Assembly (NCBI GenBank): GCA_902512755.1
Contig: CABXKB010000005.1
Span: 1 to 64,000, forward strand
Length of the DNA: 64,000 bases
Reading direction: 5' to 3'
DNA from: an uncultured Bacteroidota bacterium
GTDB taxonomy: Bacteria; Bacteroidota; Bacteroidia; Flavobacteriales; Flavobacteriaceae
This document shows, piece by piece, positions 45,728-53,721 of this stretch. Each line of letters opens with the position of its first letter. The first letter of the stretch is position 1. Made by a program: the position numbers and the translations under genes. The notes beneath the pieces are model-generated. The model did no database searches. It was not told the origin of the DNA and saw only the letters and a program-made list of their open reading frames with translations.

Positions 45728-47866
45728 TCATCCTTTCGGTTTACTTTTAATTCTTTCTGGTAAAACTCTAAATCCCATATTATAAAGCGTAAATCCAAAA
45801 ATATCAACATATTGTTCAATTCTTTTTGAAACTGGAGTGCCAGCACCATGGCCTGTATTAGTTTCTATTCGTATTAATACTGGATTTTCTCCATTGTGTT
45901 TGTCTTGGAGCTCAGCTGCAAACTTAAAAGAATGAGCTGGAACCACACGATCATCATGATCGCCTGTAGTGACTAATGTAGCAGGATAATTCGTCCCATT
46001 TGTTACATTATGAACCGGTGAGTATGACTTTAAGTAGTCAAACATTTCTTTGGAATCCTCTGATGTGCCATAATCATAGGCCCACCCTGCTCCTGCAGTA
46101 AACTTGTGATATCTAAGCATGTCTAAAACCCCTACAGCCGGAAGTGCAACTTTCATTAGATCTGGCCTTTGAGTCATGGTTGCACCTACAAGTAAACCTC
46201 CATTAGATCCACCACGAATTGCTAAAAATTCGGGATTGGTAATTTGTTCAGAAATTAAGTATTCTCCTGCCGCAATGAAGTCGTCAAAAACATTCTGTTT
46301 TTTTTGCTTAGTTCCCGCCTTATGCCATTCCTTTCCATACTCACCCCCACCTCTTAAATTTGGAACAGCATATACTCCTCCCTGCTCCATCCATATTGCA
46401 TTAGCGATACTAAAGGAAGGCTGTAAGCTGATATTAAACCCGCCATACCCATAAAGGATTGTCGGATTTTTACCGTTGTATTTAATCCCTTTTTTATGAG
46501 TAATGATCATTGGTACTTTGGTCCCATCAGAAGAGGTGTAAAAAATCTGCTCAGAAACATAATTTTTAGATTCAAAATCAATTTTAGGAGACCAGTGTTT
46601 TTTGGATATTTTGCCCCTAGGATTATATTCATAAATAATCCCTGGTGAATGATAATTTGTAAAAGTATAGTAAAGTTTATTGTCTTCTTTCCTCCCACTC
46701 CAGCCACTTGCTGTTCCCACTCCAGGTAGTTCAATTTTTCCCATATTTTCACCCGCTAAATTGTACTGAAATACTTGTGAAATTGCATCAACCATATACC
46801 GTGCAAACAAATAACCACCACCACTGCTAACTGACAACGGATTCTCTGTTTCAGAAATTACGTCTTCCCAATATTTCTGATTGGGTTGAGTTGCTGTAGC
46901 TTTTATCAATTTTTGATTGGGTGCGTCTTTATTTGTAACTATAAAAAAAGTTGTCCCTTCACTTTCGAGAAAGTAGCTGTCAGAACTGTAATCCTCATCT
47001 ACGCGCAGTAAGGAACTATTGGGCTGACTTAAGTCTTTTACAAAGCTAATATTGCCCGAAGTTGTCTTAGAAGCAGAAATAAAGAGATAGTTCCCATCCT
47101 TTGTTACTCTTGCACCAACATAACGATGCTTCTCTTTTGAAGTTCCACCATAAACTAATTGATCCTTGGATTGAGGAGTTCCAACTTTATGATAATAAAG
47201 CTTATGTTGATCCGTCATCTCACTCAATTCGCTTCCTTTTGGCTTGTCGTAACTTGAATAAAAGAATCCTTCTTCTTTTTTCCATTGAATCCCACTAAAC
47301 TTGACATCGGCTAAAGTGTCTTCTATCACTTCATTTTTTAGAGCATCTATTATAATTATTTTACGCCAATCACTACCCCCCTCACTAATTGAATAGGCAG
47401 CAAGTTTACCGCTTTCAGAAAAACTCAATGTTTGTAATGAGATTGTACCGTCTTTAGAAAAAGTATTTGGGTCAAGGAAAACTTCTTCCTCATTGTTCTC
47501 CCCTTTTCTAAAAACGACATATTGATTTTGAAGACCATTGTTTTTATAATAATACGTATAAGGCCCCTTTATAAAAGGAGCAGAAAGTTTATCGTAATTC
47601 CATAGTTGTTCCAATCTATTTTTGATTTGATTTCTAAAGGGAATTTTATCCAAGTAAGAAAAAGTGGTTTCGTTTTGTTTAACCACCCAGTTTTTTGTTT
47701 CCTCCCCATTATCATCTTCGAGCCAACGATAATTATCAATAACTTCTGAATCAAAATAAGTATCCACAGTTGGGATTTTTTCTGTTAAAGGGTAATTGAT
47801 TCGATCGAAATTCTTTTGACATGAAATAAAGAAAAGAAAGAGTAATGAAAAATAGCGTAAATACAT
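45728..47866 (-). CDS. Prolyl oligopeptidase family (S9A) serine peptidase lipoprotein
   Basis: A 712-aa S9A peptidase with an N-terminal lipobox (FLFFISC, Cys16), so it is exported and lipid-anchored. A seven-bladed propeller begins with YPLTEKIPTVDTYFD and RWLEDDNGEETKNWV. The alpha/beta-hydrolase domain has the nucleophile Ser in RGGSNGGLLVG (near residue 555), the Asp in TTGDHDDRVVPAHS (near 640) and the His in NTGHGAGTP (near 675). It cleaves short peptides after proline. In marine flavobacteria such enzymes serve peptide scavenging. Confidence 0.94.
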   Translation of the reverse strand: MYLRYFSLLFLFFISCQKNFDRINYPLTEKIPTVDTYFDSEVIDNYRWLEDDNGEETKNWVVKQNETTFSYLDKIPFRNQIKNRLEQLWNYDKLSAPFIKGPYTYYYKNNGLQNQYVVFRKGENNEEEVFLDPNTFSKDGTISLQTLSFSESGKLAAYSISEGGSDWRKIIIIDALKNEVIEDTLADVKFSGIQWKKEEGFFYSSYDKPKGSELSEMTDQHKLYYHKVGTPQSKDQLVYGGTSKEKHRYVGARVTKDGNYLFISASKTTSGNISFVKDLSQPNSSLLRVDEDYSSDSYFLESEGTTFFIVTNKDAPNQKLIKATATQPNQKYWEDVISETENPLSVSSGGGYLFARYMVDAISQVFQYNLAGENMGKIELPGVGTASGWSGRKEDNKLYYTFTNYHSPGIIYEYNPRGKISKKHWSPKIDFESKNYVSEQIFYTSSDGTKVPMIITHKKGIKYNGKNPTILYGYGGFNISLQPSFSIANAIWMEQGGVYAVPNLRGGGEYGKEWHKAGTKQKKQNVFDDFIAAGEYLISEQITNPEFLAIRGGSNGGLLVGATMTQRPDLMKVALPAVGVLDMLRYHKFTAGAGWAYDYGTSEDSKEMFDYLKSYSPVHNVTNGTNYPATLVTTGDHDDRVVPAHSFKFAAELQDKHNGENPVLIRIETNTGHGAGTPVSKRIEQYVDIFGFTLYNMGFRVLPERIKSKPKG

Positions 47867-47902
47867 TAAAAGTTCTTTATAATTTAAAATAATGGTTTTC
47901 TT

Positions 47903-48529
47903 TTATAGGAAATTTACTAAACCTGTACTTATATCATACATTCCACCGACGATTTTAATTTCACCCTGCTTTTCCATTTCTTCTAAAACTGGGCTATCAG
48001 TACGAATTTTACTAATCGACATTTCTACATTTTTTTCTGCAACAGTATTAACAAAGTCAATGTTTGTAGAGTTTCTAAGACTATCATCTAAAGGCTCTCT
48101 AATAGCCTCTACTGCAGGTTCAATTTTATTGATTAGTGCTGTAAGATTACCTAATCGTGCGTGATCACAGGCTCCTTTTACAGCTCCACAAGCAGTATGT
48201 CCAAGAACAACAACAAGTTTTGTGCCTGCAAGTTTACAAGCAAACTCCATGCTTCCTAAAATGTCTTCATTTACAAAATTTCCTGCGATACGAACGCTAA
48301 AAATATCTCCAATTCCTTGATCAAAGATCAATTCTGAAGAAACACGGGAATCAATACAACTTAAAATTGTAGCAAAAGGAAATTGACCCTTACTCGTTTC
48401 TTTGACTTGTTGGACTAGATCTCGATCGAGTTGCTTCTTTTCAACAAAACGTTGGTTTCCATTTTTTAATTCTAGTAAGGAAGAATTAGGATTCATTTTT
48501 GATTGAGTTTCTTTTGTATGTGCTTTCAT
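47903..48529 (-). CDS. Beta-class carbonic anhydrase
   Basis: A 208-aa beta-carbonic anhydrase interconverting CO2 and bicarbonate. Zinc ligands and the dyad are present: Cys58-Ile-Asp60-Ser-Arg (SCIDSRV), then His111 and Cys114 (LGHTACGAV). RIAGNFVNEDILGSMEFA is also family-typical. It may supply bicarbonate for AccC, though it is not in that operon. Divergent from the BASS transporter gene. Confidence 0.95.
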   Translation of the reverse strand: MKAHTKETQSKMNPNSSLLELKNGNQRFVEKKQLDRDLVQQVKETSKGQFPFATILSCIDSRVSSELIFDQGIGDIFSVRIAGNFVNEDILGSMEFACKLAGTKLVVVLGHTACGAVKGACDHARLGNLTALINKIEPAVEAIREPLDDSLRNSTNIDFVNTVAEKNVEMSISKIRTDSPVLEEMEKQGEIKIVGGMYDISTGLVNFL

Positions 48530-48664
48530 AATATTAAATATGATTTTTAATATAAAAATAACGTTCCTTATTTTAATATGGAAATTGATGTTCGCATATT
48601 TGATAAGCTATAATTACAAATCTGTTTTGCAAGATTTATTACCTTTCAAATCAAAAAGATAAAT

Positions 48665-49576
48665 ATGGCTCAGCGTTTTACAGAAGCCTTCCCATTAATT
48701 GTTTCTATTTTTGCACTTGGAGGCTTAATTCACCCTCCGTTAATCACATGGTTTAATGGTCCCCTAATTACAATGGGTTTAGGAGGTATAATGCTTGGAA
48801 TGGGACTTACCTTAAAAGTTTCTGACTTTATTCAAGTTTTGCATCACCCAAAATGGATGCTGATTGGTCTTAGCTTACAGTTTTTAGTAATGCCTCTATT
48901 GGGTTGGAGTCTTGCTCAATTATTTCAATTACCGCCGCTATTTTCAATAGGAATGATTTTAGTTTCTTGTTGTCCCGGAGGAACAGCCTCAAATGTTATT
49001 GCCTATTTGGCTAAAGCAGAAGTGGCTTTATCGGTAAGTATGACTGCTTTTTCTACCCTAGCTGCTGTATTAATGACTCCTTTTTTAACTTTACAACTTT
49101 CAGGAAGTTACCTAGATATACCCACTGAAGGTTTATTTTTTAGTACTTTAAAAGTGGTGTTTATGCCTGTACTGTTGGGTATACTTTTAAATAGATTCTT
49201 CCCCAAAATCATTTCTCAAGTTATTCGCTTTGCGCCTCCCCTTGCGGTCCTCTTGATTTCTATGATTGTAGGAAGTATTGTCGGTCAAGGGAAGGAGGTC
49301 ATTTTAGATTCTGGTTTTCGTTTATTTCTTTCACTGATTACTTTACATTGCTTGGGATTTTTAATAGGCTTTTTAATCAGTTTAGCTTTGTTCAAAAATT
49401 GGAAAATAGCCAAGACTATTTCAATAGAAGTTGGAATGCAGAATTCAGGATTGGGAGTTGTTCTCGCAAGAGAAAACTTTAGTAGTCCATTAGTTGCAAT
49501 TCCAGCAGCCTTATCAAGTTTAATTCACTCCCTCTTAGGAAGTTTTTTTGTTATTCTTTTTAAGAATAAAAACTGA
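48665..49576 (+). CDS. Bile acid:sodium symporter (BASS) family transporter
   Basis: A 303-aa membrane protein with about ten helices. BASS landmarks are GLGGIMLGMGLTLKVSDF (about 38-55), LVSCCPGGTASNVIAYLAKAEVALSVSMTA (about 98-127, the sodium-site crossover with CPGG.xSN) and EVGMQNSGLGVVLA (about 259-272). Bacterial members carry bile acids, pantoate/pantothenate or other organic anions with sodium. A pantothenate precursor or keto-acid substrate is as likely as a sterol acid; no substrate can be assigned. Confidence 0.92.
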   Translation: MAQRFTEAFPLIVSIFALGGLIHPPLITWFNGPLITMGLGGIMLGMGLTLKVSDFIQVLHHPKWMLIGLSLQFLVMPLLGWSLAQLFQLPPLFSIGMILVSCCPGGTASNVIAYLAKAEVALSVSMTAFSTLAAVLMTPFLTLQLSGSYLDIPTEGLFFSTLKVVFMPVLLGILLNRFFPKIISQVIRFAPPLAVLLISMIVGSIVGQGKEVILDSGFRLFLSLITLHCLGFLIGFLISLALFKNWKIAKTISIEVGMQNSGLGVVLARENFSSPLVAIPAALSSLIHSLLGSFFVILFKNKN

Positions 49577-49600
49577 TTTACTTAATGAGTTTTTAAAATC

Positions 49601-50629
49601 TTAGGGTTTTGATTTATACTCTAGCTGTTTAAACTCTCTACGTTTTAAAAAAATTAAGCGTGCTTGATTCATAGCATTATAAAAAGAGTTGGGATTGGCT
49701 TCTCCTTTCCCTGCAATATCCATTGCTGTTCCATGGTCAGGAGAGGTTCTAATATGATTTAAACCAGCTGTAAAATTAACTCCCTCTCCAAAAGTAATTG
49801 TTTTAAAAGGAATCAAACCTTGGTCGTGATACATCGCCAAAACAGCATCAAATTCATGATAGGTTTTATTTCCAAAAAATCCATCAGCCGCGAAAGGACC
49901 AAAAATCATTTTCCCTTTATTGAATTGTTTTTGTATAATTGGACGAAGAAACATATCATCCTCTTTTCCAATCACTCCATGATCACCAGCATGAGGATTT
50001 ATTCCTAAAACTGCGATTTTTGGCTTTTTTATCCCAAAATCTTGTATTAAACTTTGTTCTAAAATCAATATTTTCTTTTCTATTATCTCAGGAGTAAGAT
50101 AAGATGTTATTTCACGAAGAGGAATATGTTCACTGGCTAAGGCAACTTTAAGTTTATCTGTGATCATAAACATTAGACTTTCACCTTCCAATTCTTGATT
50201 AAGATAATCCGTATGTCCTTTGAATTTAAAGGCATCTGATTGGATGTTTTTTTTATGAATTGGTGCAGTTACAAGGACGTCTATAAGCCCGCCTTTTAGG
50301 GCTTGAGTTGCTGACTTTAGAGAACTGATTGCAAATGAACCTGCTTGTGAACTTTCATTACCATAGTTAATTGAAAAAGCTTGTTCCCAAGCGGATAGTA
50401 TATTGAGCTTTTCTCCATTTGGTTTTTGCAAATCGCTGAGAGAACATATATTAGCTGATATTCCTAGCTTTTTTTGTTCCTCTATAAAATTCTGTGGATG
50501 AGCAAAAACGATTGGTGTGAAAAAGTCATAGATTTGCTGATCTTGAAAAGTTTTTAATATAATTTCAAAACCAACTCCATTTGGGTCTCCCACCGAAATT
50601 CCTAATCTTATTTTAGTCGATTCTAACAC
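49601..50629 (-). CDS. pdxA: 4-hydroxythreonine-4-phosphate dehydrogenase
   Basis: A 342-aa PdxA of pyridoxal-phosphate synthesis. It has LGISVGDPNGVGFEII, TAPIHKKNIQ, KGHTDYL (metal His), and the metal-binding AMYHDQGLIPFK and HIRTSPDHGTA blocks. Length and order are normal. It is divergent from ribE across 52 bases, with overlapping promoter boxes. Confidence 0.96.
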   Translation of the reverse strand: MLESTKIRLGISVGDPNGVGFEIILKTFQDQQIYDFFTPIVFAHPQNFIEEQKKLGISANICSLSDLQKPNGEKLNILSAWEQAFSINYGNESSQAGSFAISSLKSATQALKGGLIDVLVTAPIHKKNIQSDAFKFKGHTDYLNQELEGESLMFMITDKLKVALASEHIPLREITSYLTPEIIEKKILILEQSLIQDFGIKKPKIAVLGINPHAGDHGVIGKEDDMFLRPIIQKQFNKGKMIFGPFAADGFFGNKTYHEFDAVLAMYHDQGLIPFKTITFGEGVNFTAGLNHIRTSPDHGTAMDIAGKGEANPNSFYNAMNQARLIFLKRREFKQLEYKSKP

Positions 50630-50647
50630 CTAAGTAACTTTTTGTCT

Positions 50648-50666
50648 TACTTTTGGAACAAATGTA
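50648..50666. promoter_or_regulatory. Divergent -7 boxes of pdxA and the riboflavin synthase gene
   Basis: TACTTTTG (50648-50655, plus) and TACATTTG (50666-50659, minus) both fit TAnnTTTG exactly. They face away from each other within the 52-base gap and are only three bases apart, so the two promoters probably compete. -33 boxes are not clear for either. Confidence 0.45.
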
Positions 50667-50681
50667 ATTAATTATAAACGC

Positions 50682-51269
50682 ATGTTTACGGGAATTATAG
50701 AGGCATTTGCAAGAGTTAATGCTTTGACAAAAGAAGGAGATAATTTGCATATCGAATTAGAAAGTGAATTGACGCCTGAATTAAAAGTTGATCAAAGTGT
50801 TGCACATAACGGGGTTTGCTTAACAGTAGTATCTTGTAATGATAAATTTTATACTGTTACAGCCATAAAAGAAACTTTAGATAAAACTAATTTAGGCCTC
50901 CTCAAAGTAGGAGATTTCCTTAATCTCGAACGTGCAATGAAACTTGGAGATCGACTTGACGGGCACATTGTTCAAGGGCATGTAGATCAAACAGCTAAAT
51001 GTATTGCGTCTGATACTTTAGATGGAAGCTGGAGATATACTTTCGAATATGATAGTATCCCTAATAATATAACCATAGAAAAAGGATCCATCACAGTAAA
51101 TGGAGTAAGCCTTACAGTAGTTAATTCTTATAAGAATAAATTTTCTGTAGCTATAATTCCATTTACTTATGAAAACACAATTTTTAAAGAGCTTGAGGTC
51201 GGTAAAATAGTCAATTTAGAATTTGATCTAATTGGAAAATATATTTCAAAACTATATTTAAAGCGTTAA
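50682..51269 (+). CDS. ribE: Riboflavin synthase, alpha subunit
   Basis: A 195-aa lumazine-dismutating riboflavin synthase. It has the two internal repeats of the family: MFTGIIEAFARV with HNGVCLTVVS in the first, and GHIVQGHVDQ with ITVNGVSLTVVNS in the second. It catalyses the last step of vitamin B2 synthesis. Stands alone; the antiporter gene follows 29 bases later. Confidence 0.96.
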   Translation: MFTGIIEAFARVNALTKEGDNLHIELESELTPELKVDQSVAHNGVCLTVVSCNDKFYTVTAIKETLDKTNLGLLKVGDFLNLERAMKLGDRLDGHIVQGHVDQTAKCIASDTLDGSWRYTFEYDSIPNNITIEKGSITVNGVSLTVVNSYKNKFSVAIIPFTYENTIFKELEVGKIVNLEFDLIGKYISKLYLKR

Positions 51270-51298
51270 TTTTTTTAACTTAGGAAAAACTATATAAA

Positions 51299-52567
51299 AT
51301 GAATTTTCTTGAACTCGCAACGCTTTTATTACTTCTTGCCTCATTATTCTCTATAATAAACCTTCGTTTATTAAAACTTCCTCAAACAATTGGATTAATG
51401 GTTTTGGCCATATTCCTATCTGCTGGTGTTATACTTGCAGGTCAAATTTCACCTGGTTTTTTAACTTTTGCCACATCGTTGACAGAACAATTTGACTTTA
51501 GTGTTTTATTGATTGATGTAATGTTGCCTTTCTTGCTTTTCGCAGGAGCTATAAGTGTAAATGTTCATGAACTTTTAAAAGATAAATTAACAATTCTCCT
51601 ATTAGCCAGTTTTGGAGTTCTCTTTTCCACCTTTGCTGTTGGAACTGGTCTTTTTTGGTTAATAGAACAACCTGTTTTTGGTCTTTCCGAATTAGGTTTA
51701 AATTACGTAGACTGCTTGCTTTTTGGTTCTCTTATTGCTCCAACGGATCCGATTGCCGTTTTAGCTATGGTAAAAAAAATGAATCTTTCTTCGGTTACCG
51801 AAACTAGAATTGCTGGAGAATCCTTATTTAATGATGGGATTGGAGTGGTTGTTTTCCTTACCCTTTTGAGCATAAAAGCAGAAGGCATTGACAATGTAAC
51901 CGTTCAAAGTGTTGGATCACTCTTCGCTACTGAAGTTATAGGTGGGATTGTTCTTGGAGCAGTTATGGGCTTTCTGGGTATGAAATTGGTTAAATACATT
52001 GAAAATGAACATGTAGAGTTAGAAGTTTTAATCACTCTTTCTCTTGTACTTCTGGTTCCAGTTATCTCTCATGTTTTTCATTTCTCAGCTGTTTTAGGAG
52101 TTGTGGTAATGGGACTGTTTTTGAATCAAAATATTGATGGCGATGATAAACAAGAAGGGGTGCAAAAAGTTATGGGTGATTATGTATATAAGTTTTGGCA
52201 CTTGCTTGACGAAACTTTAAATGCAATTCTTTTTATCCTGATTGGCCTTGAGATTATTCCCATTCTGCAGAACTTTGATGTTTCCTACCTTTTAATTGTA
52301 ATAATTGTAATTCTTATGGTTGTGGTTTCGCGAGGTATTGGAGTCTTTTTACCAATAAAAATTTTATCTATAAAAAAGAGTTTTGAAAAAAACACAGCAC
52401 TTATAATAACATGGGGGGGCTTACGAGGAGGGCTAAGTATTGCCCTTGCCCTAAACCTTCCTGACTCAATAGGTGATGGAAAAGACTTGATTTTAATCCT
52501 TACTTACGGAGTAGTTTTATTTACCATTTTAGTTCAAGGATTGACCCTGAAAAAAATTGTGAAATAA
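51299..52567 (+). CDS. CPA1 family sodium:proton antiporter
   Basis: A 422-aa NhaP-type antiporter with about 12 membrane helices. The ion-site motif is LIAPTDPIAVLAM (about 150-162), followed by GESLFNDGIGVVVFLTLL (about 173-190) and the late RGIGVFLP and TWGGLRGGLSIALAL. The long cytoplasmic C-terminal tail found in some relatives is absent. Exchange of Na+ for H+ supports life in seawater. The stop codon sits at the edge of the regulatory element that follows. Confidence 0.94.
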   Translation: MNFLELATLLLLLASLFSIINLRLLKLPQTIGLMVLAIFLSAGVILAGQISPGFLTFATSLTEQFDFSVLLIDVMLPFLLFAGAISVNVHELLKDKLTILLLASFGVLFSTFAVGTGLFWLIEQPVFGLSELGLNYVDCLLFGSLIAPTDPIAVLAMVKKMNLSSVTETRIAGESLFNDGIGVVVFLTLLSIKAEGIDNVTVQSVGSLFATEVIGGIVLGAVMGFLGMKLVKYIENEHVELEVLITLSLVLLVPVISHVFHFSAVLGVVVMGLFLNQNIDGDDKQEGVQKVMGDYVYKFWHLLDETLNAILFILIGLEIIPILQNFDVSYLLIVIIVILMVVVSRGIGVFLPIKILSIKKSFEKNTALIITWGGLRGGLSIALALNLPDSIGDGKDLILILTYGVVLFTILVQGLTLKKIVK

Positions 52568-52599
52568 TTTGATAACCATTAAACAGGTGGTTATATTTG
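52568..52599 (+). promoter_or_regulatory. Promoter with palindromic operator-like spacer
   Basis: TTTG (52568-52571) and TATATTTG (52592-52599) are separated by 20 bases and match the Bacteroidetes consensus exactly. A perfect inverted repeat ATAACCA (52572-52578) / TGGTTAT (52588-52594) fills the spacer and enters the -7 box, as an operator would. Predicted transcription start is about 52605. The repeat could also be a poor terminator of the antiporter, but no T-tract follows it. Confidence 0.65.
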
Positions 52600-52644
52600 A
52601 GAACTAGTTCGTGCTGTGACAACAGCAAAGTTTAACTAAATATG

Positions 52645-52653
52645 AAAGGAGGT
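52645..52653 (+). promoter_or_regulatory. Strong Shine-Dalgarno sequence AAAGGAGGT
   Basis: Nine bases complementary to the 3-prime end of 16S rRNA lie five bases before the ATG at 52658. Genes in this phylum normally lack such sites, and almost none of the other genes here shows one. CTTTCCTT at 52721-52728 could sequester it (seven pairs, two G-U). Confidence 0.75.
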
Positions 52654-52657
52654 GTCT

Positions 52658-52720
52658 ATGTTTTATTATAATCATTTAAGAGATTCGAGACAGCAGATAC
52701 CCACAAGTGGTATGCTGTAG
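52658..52720 (+). CDS. Possible 20-residue leader peptide
   Basis: ATG at 52658 opens a 20-codon frame ending TAG at 52718-52720. The peptide starts MFYYNHLRDS and ends IPTSGML. It follows a nine-base Shine-Dalgarno at ideal distance, and its last nine codons are hairpin 2 of the leader RNA. No signal peptide or known domain. A second frame, ATG at 52642 to TAA at 52671 (nine codons), overlaps the Shine-Dalgarno itself and is less likely. A role as a regulatory leader peptide is inference. The alternative is that the site only recruits 30S subunits. Confidence 0.45.
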   Translation: MFYYNHLRDSRQQIPTSGML

Positions 52721-52737
52721 CTTTCCTTATCTATTTA

Positions 52738-52765
52738 TAAAGCGGATCGATGGATCCGCTTTTTT
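52738..52765 (+). terminator. Strong intrinsic terminator just before the oxygenase start
   Basis: A perfect 8-bp GC-rich stem AGCGGATC (52741-52748) / GATCCGCT (52753-52760) with loop GATG, extendable by flanking A-T pairs, is followed by TTTTT. It ends only four bases before the ATG at 52770, so it would block expression of the oxygenase unless bypassed. Confidence 0.85.
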
Positions 52766-52769
52766 CAAT

Positions 52770-53717
52770 ATGCAACAAATTCCAAGGGCCGATTTAAATG
52801 AATTTCTTTCTGGAAATCATAAACATAGGGCTGTCTTTGTTAAAAAGATAGGAACTGCATTCCAGGAAATTGGATTTCTTGCTTTAAGAGGACATTTTTT
52901 AGACGACACACTCAAAGATCAACTCTACAAAGAAATTCATTCTTTTTTTAAGCTTTCAAACGACATTAAATCTTCCTACGAAATCAAAGGAGGAGGAGGA
53001 CAAAGAGGTTATACTGGTTTTGGAAAAGAACATGCTGCTGGAAGGTCAGTCGGAGATTTAAAAGAATTCTGGCATTTTGGACAAGATTTAAAATCTAAGC
53101 CCTATCTCAAAGGAAAGTATCTTGAAAACATATCAGTTAAAGAACTAGAAAATTTTAATAATGTTGGAAACTTAGTTTTTCTCAAACTTGAAAAAACAGC
53201 TAAATATATACTTCAAGCTTTGGCACTTTATCTAAAATTAGACAAAAACTATTTTGATAAATTTATCGATGGGGGGAATTCTATCCTTAGAGCTATTCAC
53301 TATCCTCCCATTACAGAAGCTCCAAAGGAAGCAGAGCGTGCTGCAGCGCATGGGGACATTAATCTAATCACACTATTGATAGGAGCTCAAGGAGGAGGTT
53401 TACAGGTTTTAAATCGGAAAAATAAATGGATTGATGCGGTTGCGCAACCTGATGAATTGATGATTAATATCGGTGATATGCTTTCTCGCTTGACTAACAA
53501 CCTACTTCCTTCTACTATTCATCGAGTAGTTAACCCTCCAAAAGAAACTTGGGGCAGATCACGATATTCTTTGCCGTTTTTTATGCATCCTATTCCTCAG
53601 ATGTCTCTAAACTGCATTCCGCAAGCCGTGGATAAAAATCATCCAAAAAAATATGAGGATATTCTTGCTGGAGATTTTTTACATGAGCGTTTGGTTGCTC
53701 TTGGATTGATAGAATAA
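52770..53717 (+). CDS. Isopenicillin N synthase-like 2-oxoglutarate/Fe(II) oxygenase
   Basis: A 315-aa non-heme iron oxygenase of the IPNS/2OG-Fe(II) family. The iron triad is His194-x-Asp196 (AAHGDINLITLL) and His251 (STIHRVVNP). The 2-oxoglutarate-type Arg265-x-Ser267 (RYSLPFF) is present. The N-terminal DIOX_N region (VKKIGTAFQEIGFLALRGH) is also family-typical. The ATG at 52770 is chosen because the frame upstream (open to 52707) runs through a strong terminator hairpin. The substrate is unknown; family members hydroxylate or desaturate small molecules. The gene sits directly behind a structured leader with a mini-ORF and a terminator, so its expression is probably conditional. Confidence 0.9.
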   Translation: MQQIPRADLNEFLSGNHKHRAVFVKKIGTAFQEIGFLALRGHFLDDTLKDQLYKEIHSFFKLSNDIKSSYEIKGGGGQRGYTGFGKEHAAGRSVGDLKEFWHFGQDLKSKPYLKGKYLENISVKELENFNNVGNLVFLKLEKTAKYILQALALYLKLDKNYFDKFIDGGNSILRAIHYPPITEAPKEAERAAAHGDINLITLLIGAQGGGLQVLNRKNKWIDAVAQPDELMINIGDMLSRLTNNLLPSTIHRVVNPPKETWGRSRYSLPFFMHPIPQMSLNCIPQAVDKNHPKKYEDILAGDFLHERLVALGLIE

Positions 53718-53721
53718 TAAT

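Larger units (their letters stand above)
52605..52766 (+). ncRNA. Structured leader or small RNA with attenuator-like segments
   Basis: A ~160-nt transcript is predicted from the promoter at 52568-52599 to the terminator at 52741-52766. Hairpin 1 is TGCTGT-GACA-ACAGCA (52612-52627). Hairpin 2 is ACAGCA...TGCTGT (52690-52718) with an inner TAC(C)CAC-AA-GTGGTA stem. The same two 6-mers build both, so segments 1:2/3:4 can be exchanged for 1:3 or 2:4. GGTGTCT (52651-52657), just after the Shine-Dalgarno, can also pair with AGATACC (52696-52702) of hairpin 2. I do not recognise a known Rfam class. It may be a leader of the oxygenase gene or an independent small RNA. Confidence 0.55.

Noticed and set aside
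46176-46454. 92-codon plus-strand frame inside the prolyl oligopeptidase gene
   Set aside because: Lies opposite the catalytic Ser region; Pro/Ser-rich artefact.
48665-49576. Bile-acid uptake system tied to the acyl-CoA operon
   Set aside because: The BASS family carries many organic anions and the gene is about 40 kb away from the operon.
52707-52769. Upstream extension of the oxygenase reading frame
   Set aside because: The added codons run through the terminator hairpin and share nothing with the family; ATG at 52770 gives the normal start.
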